Of a stretch of DNA of 64,000 nucleotides, positions 1 through 8,521 are shown piece by piece. The notes under the pieces were generated by a model. The model searched no databases, was not told the origin of the DNA, and saw only the letters and a program-made list of their open reading frames with translations. The position numbers were made by a program, and so were the translations under genes. The first letter of the stretch is position 1, and each line of letters starts with the position of its first letter. Source of the DNA: Tenacibaculum sp. 1_MG-2023 (GTDB lineage: Bacteria > Bacteroidota > Bacteroidia > Flavobacteriales > Flavobacteriaceae); contig NZ_JAUORH010000006.1 in NCBI RefSeq assembly GCF_030547425.1, forward strand, positions 1 to 64,000, written 5' to 3'.

Positions 1-1892
1 ACTGATGGTATGGCTTCACAATCGACACTTACATCGGCTGGTTCTGCTGATAAAATTGGTGCAGTCGTATCGGTTACTGTGATAGTTTGGGTAAATTGCC
101 CACTTGTTCTTCCACAAGCATCTGTAAATGTCCAAGTATTTGTATATGTTCCTATAACAGGACAATTAGTTGTTGAAGCCTCAAAGCTTCCTGATATTTT
201 GGTTATTGTTAAATCACAACTAGCCTCTGGTGTAAGTAATTGTGCCGCTGTTAGGGCATTACTATCGTCACAAGACACTGTTCTATCTAATGAACCAACT
301 GTAATTGTCCAATTAGCCTCGTCAGGTTGGTTAATACTTATCTCATTAGGTAAATTATCTCCTATGCCACAAGAATCAACTGATTTAGAACTTAAAGTAG
401 TTTGTGTGCTATTATTTTCTTCTCCTGCATAAGTTGCTACTAATTGCATTTGAAATTTATCGGAACACATTTCTTCTAGAAAATAACATTGTTCTTTTAC
501 TTTCACCTGAAAACTTAAACTATATGGTGTATCTCCTACATCTGTAATTCCATCAATAGCATTAAAGATTAATAATCTAGTTGTCGTATTATAACTATAA
601 GTAACTCCAAAAGGTAACCCTGTTATTGGTTCTATTAAATCTACTTCTTGAGGTATTGTTGTTTCTATTTTTAAGTCTTTTACATTGTCATTACCATTGT
701 TTTCTATATTGACTGAAAAACTAACAGTGTCTTCTACACTACTAGTATTTGTTGAGCTTGATAATATTAATGGCGCTAAATCTGGTTTCCAAACATCAAC
801 AGATAAACCTATTAAAAAGAGTCCGTATGTTTCTTGGTTTGATGTTAATCTTATTGTCGCAGAAGTTTGATTGTTAGCTATTATACTGTTTCCTGGATTA
901 CTAAGAGCAAATACATCTGCATCAAATCCCAAAGTATTAGTACTAGCTGGATTTCTATCTATAAAATTACTTCCGTTTTTGGCTATTCTACTATTAAAAA
1001 AATTGTTTGCATCCCTTAAGCTATATGATAAATCTACCCAATTATTACTGGTGTTTTTTATTTGTAATTTGTCTCCTGATAAATCTCTATCTCCTTCTAA
1101 AGCACCTATTACAACATCTACATCTACATTTCCTGTTGGCACTGTTTGAAAACCACTAAATCCAATTTCAAAATTATTAACACTACTTGTAACATGAGCA
1201 TAACCATCAAAAAGCGATATATTTTTTGCTGGTAAAGTAGGACTCTCATATACAAATACTATTTGCCAACCTCCAGAAGTTCCTGTATTTCCTCCTCCAT
1301 GTGAAGTCAAACTTCCTTCCTTTGCCCTAATATTAGCTACTTGATACGTTCCATAAGGTGTTGCTAAAGCTTTTACTTCATTTGTAATATCCTTAAAGCA
1401 AATATATGGGTCATTAACAAAGTGTCCTACCTCGTCTCTTCCTCTATAAATAACATTATCAGCTGTTATAGTTGTATAACCTAAATTTCCTGGTAATTGC
1501 AATTTTACTTTATTGTAATCCCAATTTGGTTCATCTAAAGGGTCGTCTTCCTCTTTATCAGCTGCTGCCCAGTATAAATATGCTTTTTTTATACTTAAAC
1601 AACTAACTGTTGGCTCTGGATTAGATAAATTTGCACTACTTGAATTGAATGTGCTTGCATCACTATCTATATCAACAAAAACGTTATTACTAAAATCATG
1701 GTTTCCATCACTTCCTGTATAGCTTGTTGTTTTATTTCTTGATAAAACATTATTTGCTATTAATGTTACATTTCCTTTAACTGCTTCTGAAAATCTTGGT
1801 TGAAACCCCTTTTTTATTTGGGCTTCTAATCTTCCCCCAGCAACGAGAAAAACCACTATAAAAAGTAAAATAAAACTAGTAATTTTTTTCAT
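1..1892 (-). CDS. Large secreted surface protein with DUF11/HYR-like repeats (C-terminus beyond window)
   Basis: About 630 codons are open from the ATG at 1892 to the window edge, with no stop. Residues 1-27 form a signal peptide (MKKITSFILLFIVVFLVAGG start). A globular region follows, with a DUF11-like segment (residues ~375-460, 'FSVNIENNGNDNV') and then HYR-like Ig repeats ('ITVTDTTAPILSAEPADVSV') in the last visible part. The design is that of flavobacterial adhesin-like proteins, which usually end in a type IX secretion sorting domain; that end lies outside the window, so T9SS export is an inference. The upstream secreted-protein gene at 1936-2412 is 43 bases away in the same direction, so the two are probably co-transcribed. 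The start is supported by the signal peptide immediately after it. Confidence 0.85.
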   Translation of the reverse strand, partial: MKKITSFILLFIVVFLVAGGRLEAQIKKGFQPRFSEAVKGNVTLIANNVLSRNKTTSYTGSDGNHDFSNNVFVDIDSDASTFNSSSANLSNPEPTVSCLSIKKAYLYWAAADKEEDDPLDEPNWDYNKVKLQLPGNLGYTTITADNVIYRGRDEVGHFVNDPYICFKDITNEVKALATPYGTYQVANIRAKEGSLTSHGGGNTGTSGGWQIVFVYESPTLPAKNISLFDGYAHVTSSVNNFEIGFSGFQTVPTGNVDVDVVIGALEGDRDLSGDKLQIKNTSNNWVDLSYSLRDANNFFNSRIAKNGSNFIDRNPASTNTLGFDADVFALSNPGNSIIANNQTSATIRLTSNQETYGLFLIGLSVDVWKPDLAPLILSSSTNTSSVEDTVSFSVNIENNGNDNVKDLKIETTIPQEVDLIEPITGLPFGVTYSYNTTTRLLIFNAIDGITDVGDTPYSLSFQVKVKEQCYFLEEMCSDKFQMQLVATYAGEENNSTQTTLSSKSVDSCGIGDNLPNEISINQPDEANWTITVGSLDRTVSCDDSNALTAAQLLTPEASCDLTITKISGSFEASTTNCPVIGTYTNTWTFTDACGRTSGQFTQTITVTDTTAPILSAEPADVSVDCEAIPS

Positions 1893-1935
1893 GTCCTCTA
1901 AGTTTTTTTTATAATAACAATCTTATCTAAATAGT

Positions 1936-2412
1936 CTAATTGTCATTACTCTGATTTGGTGTGTATGTTTTTATAGTAATCTTGCTAGAGGGAGCTATTT
2001 TTTGTAATGACACTTGCTCTTGAAGGTCATTTACTAGGAGTTCTATACAATTCCAACTTCCTAATTTGATATTGTATGGTTTAGTTATCTTTAAATAAAG
2101 TATTTTACTTCTTTTAGGTAGTACTTTTAATGCTTTTATAATAGGTTTCATTTTTTCATCTAATAATGAATACTCTAATACAGTTTCTATATTTTCTTGA
2201 TTTTTACAGGGTATACTGTTTATAGAAAAACGATACTCTTTTTCCACTGCGCTATTATTGCTAATTTTTAACTTATGCATGTGTACCCTTTCATAATCTG
2301 GTTTTTCACTATAAGAAATTACTGATAGCTCGGTTAAGCCTTGTGACCAAAGACTTAAACCACTAAATAAAAAGAGTAAATACAATAGTTTTTGAATAGT
2401 ATTTTTTTCCAT
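1936..2412 (-). CDS. Small secreted protein of unknown function, partner of the surface protein
   Basis: 158 residues. Residues 1-24 are a signal peptide (hydrophobic LLYLLFLFSG, cleavage near WSQG), so the product is exported. The mature part is rich in beta-prone segments (LKISNNSAVEKEYRFSIN, SKILYLKI), as in single Ig/Fn3-like domains; I cannot name a family. It contains two cysteines. It lies 43 bases upstream of the large secreted surface-protein gene on the same strand. This suggests a shared transcript and a related cell-surface role, perhaps as a chaperone or accessory subunit. That role is inference only. Confidence 0.7.
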   Translation of the reverse strand: MEKNTIQKLLYLLFLFSGLSLWSQGLTELSVISYSEKPDYERVHMHKLKISNNSAVEKEYRFSINSIPCKNQENIETVLEYSLLDEKMKPIIKALKVLPKRSKILYLKITKPYNIKLGSWNCIELLVNDLQEQVSLQKIAPSSKITIKTYTPNQSNDN

Positions 2413-2760
2413 ATTATTTGTTTTATAATTATTATGTTACTAATACAAACAATCAAAGGTTGTATATCTAATCTAAAGTGGGGGTAATTATGGGGCGGGG
2501 TAATTAAGAGGTACGCATTTCAGAGTATTGCAATAACACACAAAGAATGCACAATAAGATTTTTCGAGGAAAATAATACTAAATGGGAATAGTATATTTT
2601 TTGGGGGGATAATGCTTTTAAATCTAAAAAGCTATTATATGCAAATGTAATACTTATTTTTAGTTTTTTTTTAAAAAAAGTTTTTTTTGTGCGTTTATAA
2701 AGAAAAATATCTTCTTTTTATTTTTATAATACTTCTTTTTAAATTAGGTAATTTTGCAAT
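2413..2760. other. Divergent intergenic region with G-rich direct repeat
   Basis: 348 bases between the divergent surface-protein operon and mnmE. No convincing gene is present. It contains a direct repeat GGGGTAATTA at 2481-2490 and 2497-2506 (16-base period) in an otherwise AT-rich stretch, a further G run near 2600, and the mnmE promoter element at its right end. Confidence 0.5.
2749..2756 (+). promoter_or_regulatory. Bacteroidota -7 element TAATTTTG for mnmE
   Basis: It matches the Bacteroidota -7 consensus TAnnTTTG exactly. Its last G is only four bases before the mnmE ATG, so transcription would begin at or next to the start codon (leaderless mRNA). No clear TTG -33 element was found. 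Confidence 0.5.
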
Positions 2761-4155
2761 ATGGTACAAAACGATGCAATTATTGCTTTAGCAACTCCTG
2801 CAGGGGTTGGAGCTATCGCTGTTATTAGAGTTTCAGGAGAAGAATCGATAAAAATTGTAGATTCTTTTTTCACTTCTGTAAAGAAAAATAAATCATTATT
2901 AAATCAAAAATCTCACACTTTACATTTAGGCCATATTGTGAATAATGGAGTCATCATTGATCAAGTTTTAGTATCTATTTTTAAAAACCCACACTCTTAC
3001 ACCGGTGAAAATGTGGTAGAAATTTCATGCCATGGATCTAGTTTTATTCAACAAGAAATTATTCAACTTTTTTTACAAAATGGTTGTCGAATGGCTGATA
3101 ATGGTGAGTTTACTATGCGTGCTTTTTTAAATGGTAAAATGGATTTATCACAAGCCGAAGCTGTGGCTGATGTTATTGCTTCAAACTCTGCTGCTTCTCA
3201 TCAAATGGCAATTCAACAAATGCGTGGAGGAATTACCAATGAACTGAAAGAATTACGTGCTCAATTGTTGGACTTTGCTGCATTAATTGAGTTAGAGCTC
3301 GATTTTTCTGGTGAAGATGTTGAGTTTGCTGATAGAACCAAGTTTAAAGAATTGGTAGCCAAAATATCAGCGGTTTTAAAACGTTTAATAGATTCTTTTG
3401 CCTTTGGGAACGCTATGAAAAATGGAATACCTGTAGCTATTATTGGTGAACCAAATGTTGGAAAATCTACTCTATTAAATGCTTTACTTAACGAAGAAAA
3501 GGCTATTGTATCTGATATTGCTGGTACAACTCGAGATGCTATTGAAGACGAGCTAATTATTGATGGTGTTGTTTTCCGTTTTATTGATACTGCTGGAATT
3601 AGAGAAACTGAAGATGTTGTTGAAAGTATTGGTATAAAAAAGGCTTATGAAAAAGCGGAGAACGCACAACTAATTATTTTCTTGATCGACTCTAATAAAT
3701 ATATACATTCAAAAGAGTTGTTTTTAGAGGAAATTGAAACTATAAAAAAGCGTTTCCCAAACAAACGTTTATTAGTTATTGCTAATAAAATTGATACGCT
3801 GTCTTGCCATGACTCCTCTATTTTACAATCAGAAATTGAAAACTTAATTTTACTTTCTGCTAAACAAAATATTGGTGTTGATGAATTAAAACAAGAACTT
3901 ATTTCATTAGTAAATACTGGTGCTTTGAGTAATAATGAAACCATTGTAACGAACTCTCGCCACTTCGAAGCTCTAACTTTAGCTTTAGAGAGTATCAATT
4001 CAGTTAAAAATGGTATAGAATTAGATATTTCTTCTGATTTATTTGCTATTGACATTCGTGAATGTTTACGTCATTTAGGAAATATTACTGGAGAATATGA
4101 TGTAGATAAAGATATTTTGGGGCATATTTTTGGAAATTTCTGTATCGGGAAGTAA
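2761..4155 (+). CDS. mnmE: tRNA uridine-5-carboxymethylaminomethyl modification GTPase MnmE
   Basis: 464 residues, full length for MnmE. With MnmG it modifies U34 of tRNAs that read split codon boxes. The N-terminal tetrahydrofolate-binding domain (residues 1-120) starts with ATPAGVGAIAVIRVSG. The G domain carries GEPNVGKST (~230), DTAGI (~276) and NKID (~343). The C-terminus is the hallmark FCIGK, whose cysteine is catalytic. The ATG is fixed by conserved N-terminal residues and by a -7 promoter element four bases upstream. It stands alone, divergent from the surface-protein operon. The 3' end of mnmE is a known integration target in other bacteria (SGI1 in trmE/thdF), and accessory sequence follows here. 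Confidence 0.97.
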   Translation: MVQNDAIIALATPAGVGAIAVIRVSGEESIKIVDSFFTSVKKNKSLLNQKSHTLHLGHIVNNGVIIDQVLVSIFKNPHSYTGENVVEISCHGSSFIQQEIIQLFLQNGCRMADNGEFTMRAFLNGKMDLSQAEAVADVIASNSAASHQMAIQQMRGGITNELKELRAQLLDFAALIELELDFSGEDVEFADRTKFKELVAKISAVLKRLIDSFAFGNAMKNGIPVAIIGEPNVGKSTLLNALLNEEKAIVSDIAGTTRDAIEDELIIDGVVFRFIDTAGIRETEDVVESIGIKKAYEKAENAQLIIFLIDSNKYIHSKELFLEEIETIKKRFPNKRLLVIANKIDTLSCHDSSILQSEIENLILLSAKQNIGVDELKQELISLVNTGALSNNETIVTNSRHFEALTLALESINSVKNGIELDISSDLFAIDIRECLRHLGNITGEYDVDKDILGHIFGNFCIGK

Positions 4156-4165
4156 ACTCATTTTT

Positions 4166-4201
4166 TTCAAATTTACAACGGTTTACTACGTTTATAAAAC
4201 A
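4166..4201 (+). repeat. 36-bp direct repeat, left copy
   Basis: By eye it matches 5185-5220 at 33 of 36 positions. It starts 11 bases after the mnmE stop codon. The shared core is CTACGTTTATAAAAC. It may be an attachment-site remnant; no integrase is visible in the window. Confidence 0.6.
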
Positions 4202-4303
4202 AATATTACCTCTCTTTCTTTGAATTATAATTTTCTAATTCAATTTTAAGGTTATCTACTTTTTGTTTTGAGCCTGAACGTTTACAATAAAAAAAACAGA
4301 TAA

Positions 4304-4417
4304 CGTAAAGATATACTTAATGAATTTTATGAAATTTTTATAGCTGATTTACAGCAAAATAACAGAGTTAAATCTAATAAAGTTAATTTAATAGATTCCT
4401 ACTTATCACTATTTTAA
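4304..4417 (+). pseudogene. Possible C-terminal gene fragment
   Basis: 37 codons open between stops, with no start codon. The translation is protein-like (KDILNEFYEIFIADLQQN, ending DSYLSLF). It could be the tail of a gene lost by deletion. No family is recognised and the evidence is weak. Confidence 0.2.
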
Positions 4418-4669
4418 GATTAAATACTTTTTTTAAAAAACAACCTCTCTTCAATGAATAATTTTTAATAAAACCAGACCTAGTTTGTGAGTTTGAATAT
4501 TACTTTTTAATTTAATAAATAAACAGTAAATTTGTATCCACTAAGTGTAAATTATACATGACTGCAATATTTACATTTCAAAAAAACTTTGCGCAAAAGC
4601 TAATTGCTTCGTTGCGCTACCTGCTTGATGATATTTTTTTAAAAAATTCTAAAGAGTTTATTATTTAAG

Positions 4670-4692
4670 CCCTACCCATTTTAAAGGTAGGG
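4670..4692 (+). terminator. Hairpin upstream of the Rnk-like gene
   Basis: CCCTACC (4670-4676) pairs with GGTAGGG (4686-4692) around an AT loop, giving a perfect 7-bp stem. It is followed by CAACTTTAG and not a clean T run, so it could be a weak terminator or a structured leader. Confidence 0.4.
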
Positions 4693-4733
4693 GCAACTTT
4701 AGTTTATTTCTATTCATCAATAATTATAAAATA

Positions 4734-5117
4734 ATGACAAAAAACATTATAGTAACCACAGGTATATATGATCTTATAAAAGACCATGTTAGAAGAAAAA
4801 AAGTAACCCTTGAAGAAGAAAACCGCTTACTATCTGAACTAAAAGGTGCTAAACAAGTAAGACGAAGAGAACTTCCTGATGATGTAGTGACTGTAAACAG
4901 GAGGGTTATGATTTTAGATCATTCAAATCAACAAAAAAAAGAATATATTTTTGTTTCTACAAACAAGACTAGGCTTCAAAAAAGAAAGTTTTCAATCCTT
5001 TCAGATATGGCTTTAGCCACTGTTGGCTATAAAGAAGGTGATATTATTGACTGGCCTTTTAAAAAGGGAAATAAAAAAATTGAAATTTTAAAAGTAACTC
5101 CTTTCGAGCAGCTTTAA
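4734..5117 (+). CDS. GreA/GreB-family elongation factor (Rnk-like)
   Basis: 127 residues. The C-terminal half matches the GreA/GreB C-terminal FKBP-like domain: 'ELPDDVVTVNRRVMILD' (~45-60), a central beta region, then 'ALATVGYKEGDIIDWPF' (~93-109), close to Rnk and small GreAB-C proteins. The N-terminal part (residues 1-35) is a short charged helix and not the long GreA coiled coil, so it resembles Rnk more than a transcript-cleavage factor. It probably binds RNA polymerase near the secondary channel. The gene is single, lying between the two 36-bp direct repeats. Confidence 0.8.
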   Translation: MTKNIIVTTGIYDLIKDHVRRKKVTLEEENRLLSELKGAKQVRRRELPDDVVTVNRRVMILDHSNQQKKEYIFVSTNKTRLQKRKFSILSDMALATVGYKEGDIIDWPFKKGNKKIEILKVTPFEQL

Positions 5118-5184
5118 GTTTAAAATTTTATAACCTAAACAAGGAGTTTACTTAAACTCCTTGTAATTACAGCTTCAATTTAGC

Positions 5185-5220
5185 TTCAAATTTACAATGA
5201 TTAACTACGTTTATAAAACA
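5185..5220 (+). repeat. 36-bp direct repeat, right copy
   Basis: Matches 4166-4201 with three mismatches, about 1.02 kb downstream. A partial third echo (TTTTACAACGAATTATAAAC) lies at about 5240-5262, just before the next gene. Confidence 0.6.
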
Positions 5221-5280
5221 GATTTCTATCTACTTACATAGGTTTATAATTTTACAACGAATTATAAACTATAACTAAAA

Positions 5281-5913
5281 ATGGGACTATACGTTACTAG
5301 TGGAGCACTCGCTAGCTTTAAAGAGATAGATGAAGAAGCTTTTGAACATTACACTTCTGTTTTCAAAAACATTAATAAGTTACTTGAGTTAGATGGTATT
5401 ACACCTTATAAAGAACCAGAAGAATTAGAATCTAAACCTCTTGAAGTAGGCGGATTTCCTTATGAATATATTCACCATCTAAGACGTTTCTATGCTTATT
5501 GTGCAGAATATGAAGACTGGATTCCTACTCCATTTAGTCCAGACGCCTACCCTTCTGAAGATTCACTTGTAGAAGATCATACATCATTATTAACCTGTCA
5601 TCTTTTATGTCATTCAGACTCTGATGGATTTTATGTTCCTGTAAAATTTGTTGATATTGTTTTTGCTACAGATGATATTCCTGTTCAAGGCACAATAATT
5701 GGATCTTCTTATTCACTGCTCAATGAATTAAAGTATATAGCTAACAAGCTTAACATTCAGCTAGACGAAGAGGGTAAAATTGTAAATATTAACGAAGTTA
5801 ATAAATCAATTAACGAGGAAAATGATTTTTGGAGAGAAAAGTTAGTTTGGTGTAAATTATTTGAGGTAGCAAACCATAGTATTCGCAACAAAGCTGCTAT
5901 TATTTTTCATTAA
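5281..5913 (+). CDS. Conserved protein of unknown function
   Basis: 210 residues, no signal peptide or membrane segment, so cytosolic. It begins MGLYVTSGALASFKEIDEEA, with a central aromatic region (GFPYEYIHHLRRFYAYCAEY, ~residues 59-78) and a Cys/His patch (LLTCHLLCHSDSDGFYVP, ~101-118). I have seen similar 'MGLYV..GALASxKE' proteins as uncharacterised single-gene products in various bacteria but know no function. An immunity-type role is possible but unsupported. It stands alone after the direct repeat. Confidence 0.65.
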   Translation: MGLYVTSGALASFKEIDEEAFEHYTSVFKNINKLLELDGITPYKEPEELESKPLEVGGFPYEYIHHLRRFYAYCAEYEDWIPTPFSPDAYPSEDSLVEDHTSLLTCHLLCHSDSDGFYVPVKFVDIVFATDDIPVQGTIIGSSYSLLNELKYIANKLNIQLDEEGKIVNINEVNKSINEENDFWREKLVWCKLFEVANHSIRNKAAIIFH

Positions 5914-6089
5914 AAAAACTTCAACAACTTAAGAAATAATTAGAAAAATAATCTTTTAAAAACAGTCTACAAGCCCACATAATATAATTATCTTTATTCT
6001 GAAAAAAATAAAGATTGGTCTTTATCTTAAAAGGTCATATGGTGTAGTCTGCTTGTCTAATCTTTAACAGTCATAAATACATCTCATGC

Positions 6090-6887
6090 ATGAGAAGAGA
6101 TATAAGAATACAATCACAAGAAAAAAAATATCAAATTATAGGGAAACTTACGGCTAGTAAAATTATAGACCTTTTTGTTGAAAGTGAAAATGAAGCTTTA
6201 CAACATGAGTTTCAAGGTAAATTTTATCCAGCTCGTCATTATGATATCAATGCTACCTTAACAAAAGTTTTAAAAGGGATTGAAAAACAAAAAATAATTG
6301 ATGCCTGTTTTCACTTATCTAGATTAGGTACTATTATAAAAGTAAAAGAAAACAACTATCCTCTTTTTTTAAAAGGAGTTGAAAAAGCATTATCATCAAT
6401 TGGAAAAGGATATAATATTAATGTTTTAAAACCTAGTAAAGTATTTTTACTTTTTGGTGTTAGCTCTCCTAATAATATAGAAAATCTCTACAATACAAAG
6501 TATACCGAGTTTTTAGAAGCTTTAAAATTTACAACCAAGGTTAACTCTTATACCAGCTATCCTAGCTTACGTAAAAGGTTAAAAGCAATAAAATTCTTGG
6601 AAAACCCTGTGCTTTTAAAAAGAGCTCAAAAAATGACTCCTTTCTTTAATCAGTTTAATTTTGAAACTGCTGGAGCATTGGTTTTATTATTAATCGATTC
6701 TTCTGAAACCTCTAAACAAGTTCTTTTTAAATATCAGAACAAAAACTTACCTAGAGAAACAGTCTGGATTCTTGGTAGTTTTTATAAAGATTTTAAAACT
6801 TCCGAAGCAAACAAACTACTCCTTAAAGATTTATATAATAAATATTCTACGGAATGGATTGACGAATATTATAACGCTGTTTACTAA
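6090..6887 (+). CDS. Protein of unknown function
   Basis: 265 residues, mostly helical and lysine-rich, with no signal peptide, membrane span or motif I recognise. Segments such as LKGIEKQKIIDACFHLSRLG and TAGALVLLLIDSSETSKQVLF suggest an alpha-helical repeat-like fold. The ATG at 6090 follows a 176-base gap that has a small hairpin (ATAAAGA/TCTTTAT) near 6010. It lies 24 bases upstream of the YdjM-like gene, which has its own promoter-like element. Confidence 0.6.
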   Translation: MRRDIRIQSQEKKYQIIGKLTASKIIDLFVESENEALQHEFQGKFYPARHYDINATLTKVLKGIEKQKIIDACFHLSRLGTIIKVKENNYPLFLKGVEKALSSIGKGYNINVLKPSKVFLLFGVSSPNNIENLYNTKYTEFLEALKFTTKVNSYTSYPSLRKRLKAIKFLENPVLLKRAQKMTPFFNQFNFETAGALVLLLIDSSETSKQVLFKYQNKNLPRETVWILGSFYKDFKTSEANKLLLKDLYNKYSTEWIDEYYNAVY

Positions 6888-6899
6888 TCGTTTTATAAG

Positions 6900-6907
6900 T
6901 ATTTTTG
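6900..6907 (+). promoter_or_regulatory. -7 element TATTTTTG for the membrane hydrolase
   Basis: Exact TAnnTTTG match ending four bases before the ATG at 6912, the same spacing as at mnmE. It implies a leaderless transcript. Confidence 0.4.
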
Positions 6908-6911
6908 CTAG

Positions 6912-7907
6912 ATGGATTCACTCACACAAATTGTTCTTGGGGCAGCCGTTGGAGAAGCTGTATTAGGTAAAAAAGTCGGAAACAAAGCAATGCTTTATGG
7001 AGCTATCGCAGGTACTATACCTGATTTAGATGTGTACATTGGTAAATTATTTGATACAGTTACAGCACTTGAAATACACAGAGGTTTTACACACTCTATA
7101 TTTTTTGCAATTGTTTTCGGGTGGATTTTTGGTTGGCTGATCTCTTTATATGAAAAAAATGCCTCCACTAAAGAGTGGGCGCAACTTATGTTTTGGGGAT
7201 TTTTAACACATCCTATTCTCGATGCACATACTACTTGGGGAACTCAGCTTTTTTGGCCTCTTGATATACGGTTAGCTTTTAAAAATATATTTGTTATTGA
7301 TCCTTTATACACATTGCCTTTCTTAGTATTTCTACTAATGGCAATGTTTCAACGTAAAGGGACAGCAAAAAGAACAAAGTATAACAATTTAGGACTAATT
7401 ATTAGTAGTTCTTACATGGCAATAACTCTTGTTATTAAAGGAGTCACTTATACTAAATTTTCACATGCTTTAGAAGAACAAGGGATTTCTTATAAAGAAA
7501 TAGAAACCAAACCAACGCCTTTTAACACCATTTTATGGTCAGCAAATGTAGAAACAGATGATGCTTATCTAATAGGTTATTATTCTTTTTTTGATACTAA
7601 ACCAATTGAATTTTATTCCTACCCTAAAAATCATCATTTACTAAACGATTATAAAAATAATGTTTCAGTAAAACGACTTATTAAAATTACCAAAGGTTGG
7701 TATACAATTTCAGAAAAGAATAATTTAATTTATTTAAATGACCTTCGCTTCGGATTGTTAAGCGTAGCTCCTAATTTTCAACAATTTGCTTTTAGTTTTG
7801 AAATAGCTGAAAAACATAATAAAATTGTTATAAATGAAGTACCTAGAGATCGTGAAGAAGCAAAACAATTATTAAAAGATCTTTGGATTAGAATTCAAGG
7901 AAATTAA
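6912..7907 (+). CDS. YdjM-family membrane-bound metal-dependent hydrolase
   Basis: 331 residues. The N-terminus MDSLTQIVLGAAVGEAVLGKK with 'AGTIPDLDVYIG' and 'HRGFTHS' (~55-61) is the signature of the LexA-regulated YdjM / PF04307 inner-membrane hydrolase family. 'GFLTHPILDAHTTWG' supplies further His/Asp metal ligands. About four membrane segments lie within residues 1-180, followed by a soluble C-terminal domain of ~150 residues that is probably extracytoplasmic. The substrate is not established for this family. It is preceded by an exact -7 promoter element and followed by the paralogous membrane pair, which has its own promoter. Confidence 0.85.
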   Translation: MDSLTQIVLGAAVGEAVLGKKVGNKAMLYGAIAGTIPDLDVYIGKLFDTVTALEIHRGFTHSIFFAIVFGWIFGWLISLYEKNASTKEWAQLMFWGFLTHPILDAHTTWGTQLFWPLDIRLAFKNIFVIDPLYTLPFLVFLLMAMFQRKGTAKRTKYNNLGLIISSSYMAITLVIKGVTYTKFSHALEEQGISYKEIETKPTPFNTILWSANVETDDAYLIGYYSFFDTKPIEFYSYPKNHHLLNDYKNNVSVKRLIKITKGWYTISEKNNLIYLNDLRFGLLSVAPNFQQFAFSFEIAEKHNKIVINEVPRDREEAKQLLKDLWIRIQGN

Positions 7908-7938
7908 TTGAGTAATCGCTATGTATATCGTAAATTTG
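7908..7938 (+). promoter_or_regulatory. Bacteroidota promoter TTG-N20-TAAATTTG
   Basis: TTG at 7908-7910 (-33) and TAAATTTG at 7931-7938 (-7) are separated by 20 bases. This is the best complete Bacteroidota promoter in the window. It drives the 7970 gene. Confidence 0.6.
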
Positions 7939-7969
7939 TAGTTCCATTATAAAGCAGGATTACTCAGGT

Positions 7970-8521
7970 TTGAGACAGAAATATTTTCACTTTTTTTCAA
8001 TCATTTTTTTAGTTTTTACTCAATTAGCATTTATTACTGCATTGCTGCTAGAACATAAAAACGTTTTTATAGTACTATCATTAACAACACTTTTTACCAT
8101 ACTTATAGTTTATAATTATATAAAATTCTTTAAAGTTAAAGAGATTGACTTTGAACCTTTTTATGTTATGGTATTTGTTATAATTGGTGCACTACTTACT
8201 AGTTATTTATATCTCTTTACTAATTTGAGTTCTGTTTTGGCTGCTGCTTTAATAGGAACTCTCGCTTCATTCTTACCTAACTTAAATAAAAAATCAGAGG
8301 TTTTACAAAATATTCCTAACGCAATGTATTGTGGTTGCTTTGTAGGAATGTCTCAAAAACATATTGCAATTGATTATAGCTTTATAATTATTGCAGGTAG
8401 TATAGCGGGTATTTTTTATATGTTTTCTAAAAACCTTTTTCTAGGAGTTGGTGGCAAATTAGGTACTGTAGCTTTTGGTAGTGTAGTTATATCATCTCTA
8501 TTACTTTTAATTCTCTCCTAA
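7970..8521 (+). CDS. Multi-spanning membrane protein, first of an overlapping paralogous pair
   Basis: 183 residues starting at TTG, with about five or six hydrophobic segments. The C-terminal half ('GCFVGMSQKHIAIDYSFI...GVGGKLGTVAFG') aligns with the same part of the next gene ('GASFVGMTSSKLTRNYTSI...GYGGALGTAACI'), so the two are paralogues. The family is not recognised and function is unknown. The stop codon overlaps the next start (TAATG), so the two are translationally coupled. The TTG start is supported by an initiator-like N-terminus (LRQKYFHFF) and a strong promoter just upstream; a slightly later start cannot be excluded. Confidence 0.65.
   Translation: MRQKYFHFFSIIFLVFTQLAFITALLLEHKNVFIVLSLTTLFTILIVYNYIKFFKVKEIDFEPFYVMVFVIIGALLTSYLYLFTNLSSVLAAALIGTLASFLPNLNKKSEVLQNIPNAMYCGCFVGMSQKHIAIDYSFIIIAGSIAGIFYMFSKNLFLGVGGKLGTVAFGSVVISSLLLLILS

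Larger units (their letters stand above)
4156..4733. other. Accessory debris between mnmE and the Rnk-like gene
   Basis: 578 bases without an intact recognisable gene. They hold the left copy of a 36-bp direct repeat (4166-4201), a start-less open fragment (4304-4417), a -7-like TAAATTTG (4527-4534) followed by a 36-codon ATG frame (4558-4668, starting MTAIFTFQKN, no recognised similarity), and a hairpin (4670-4692). The mixture looks like decayed mobile or accessory DNA. Confidence 0.45.

Noticed and set aside
4166..5220. Complete integrative element at mnmE
   Set aside because: No integrase, excisionase or mobilisation gene is present; only direct repeats and fragments support past insertion.
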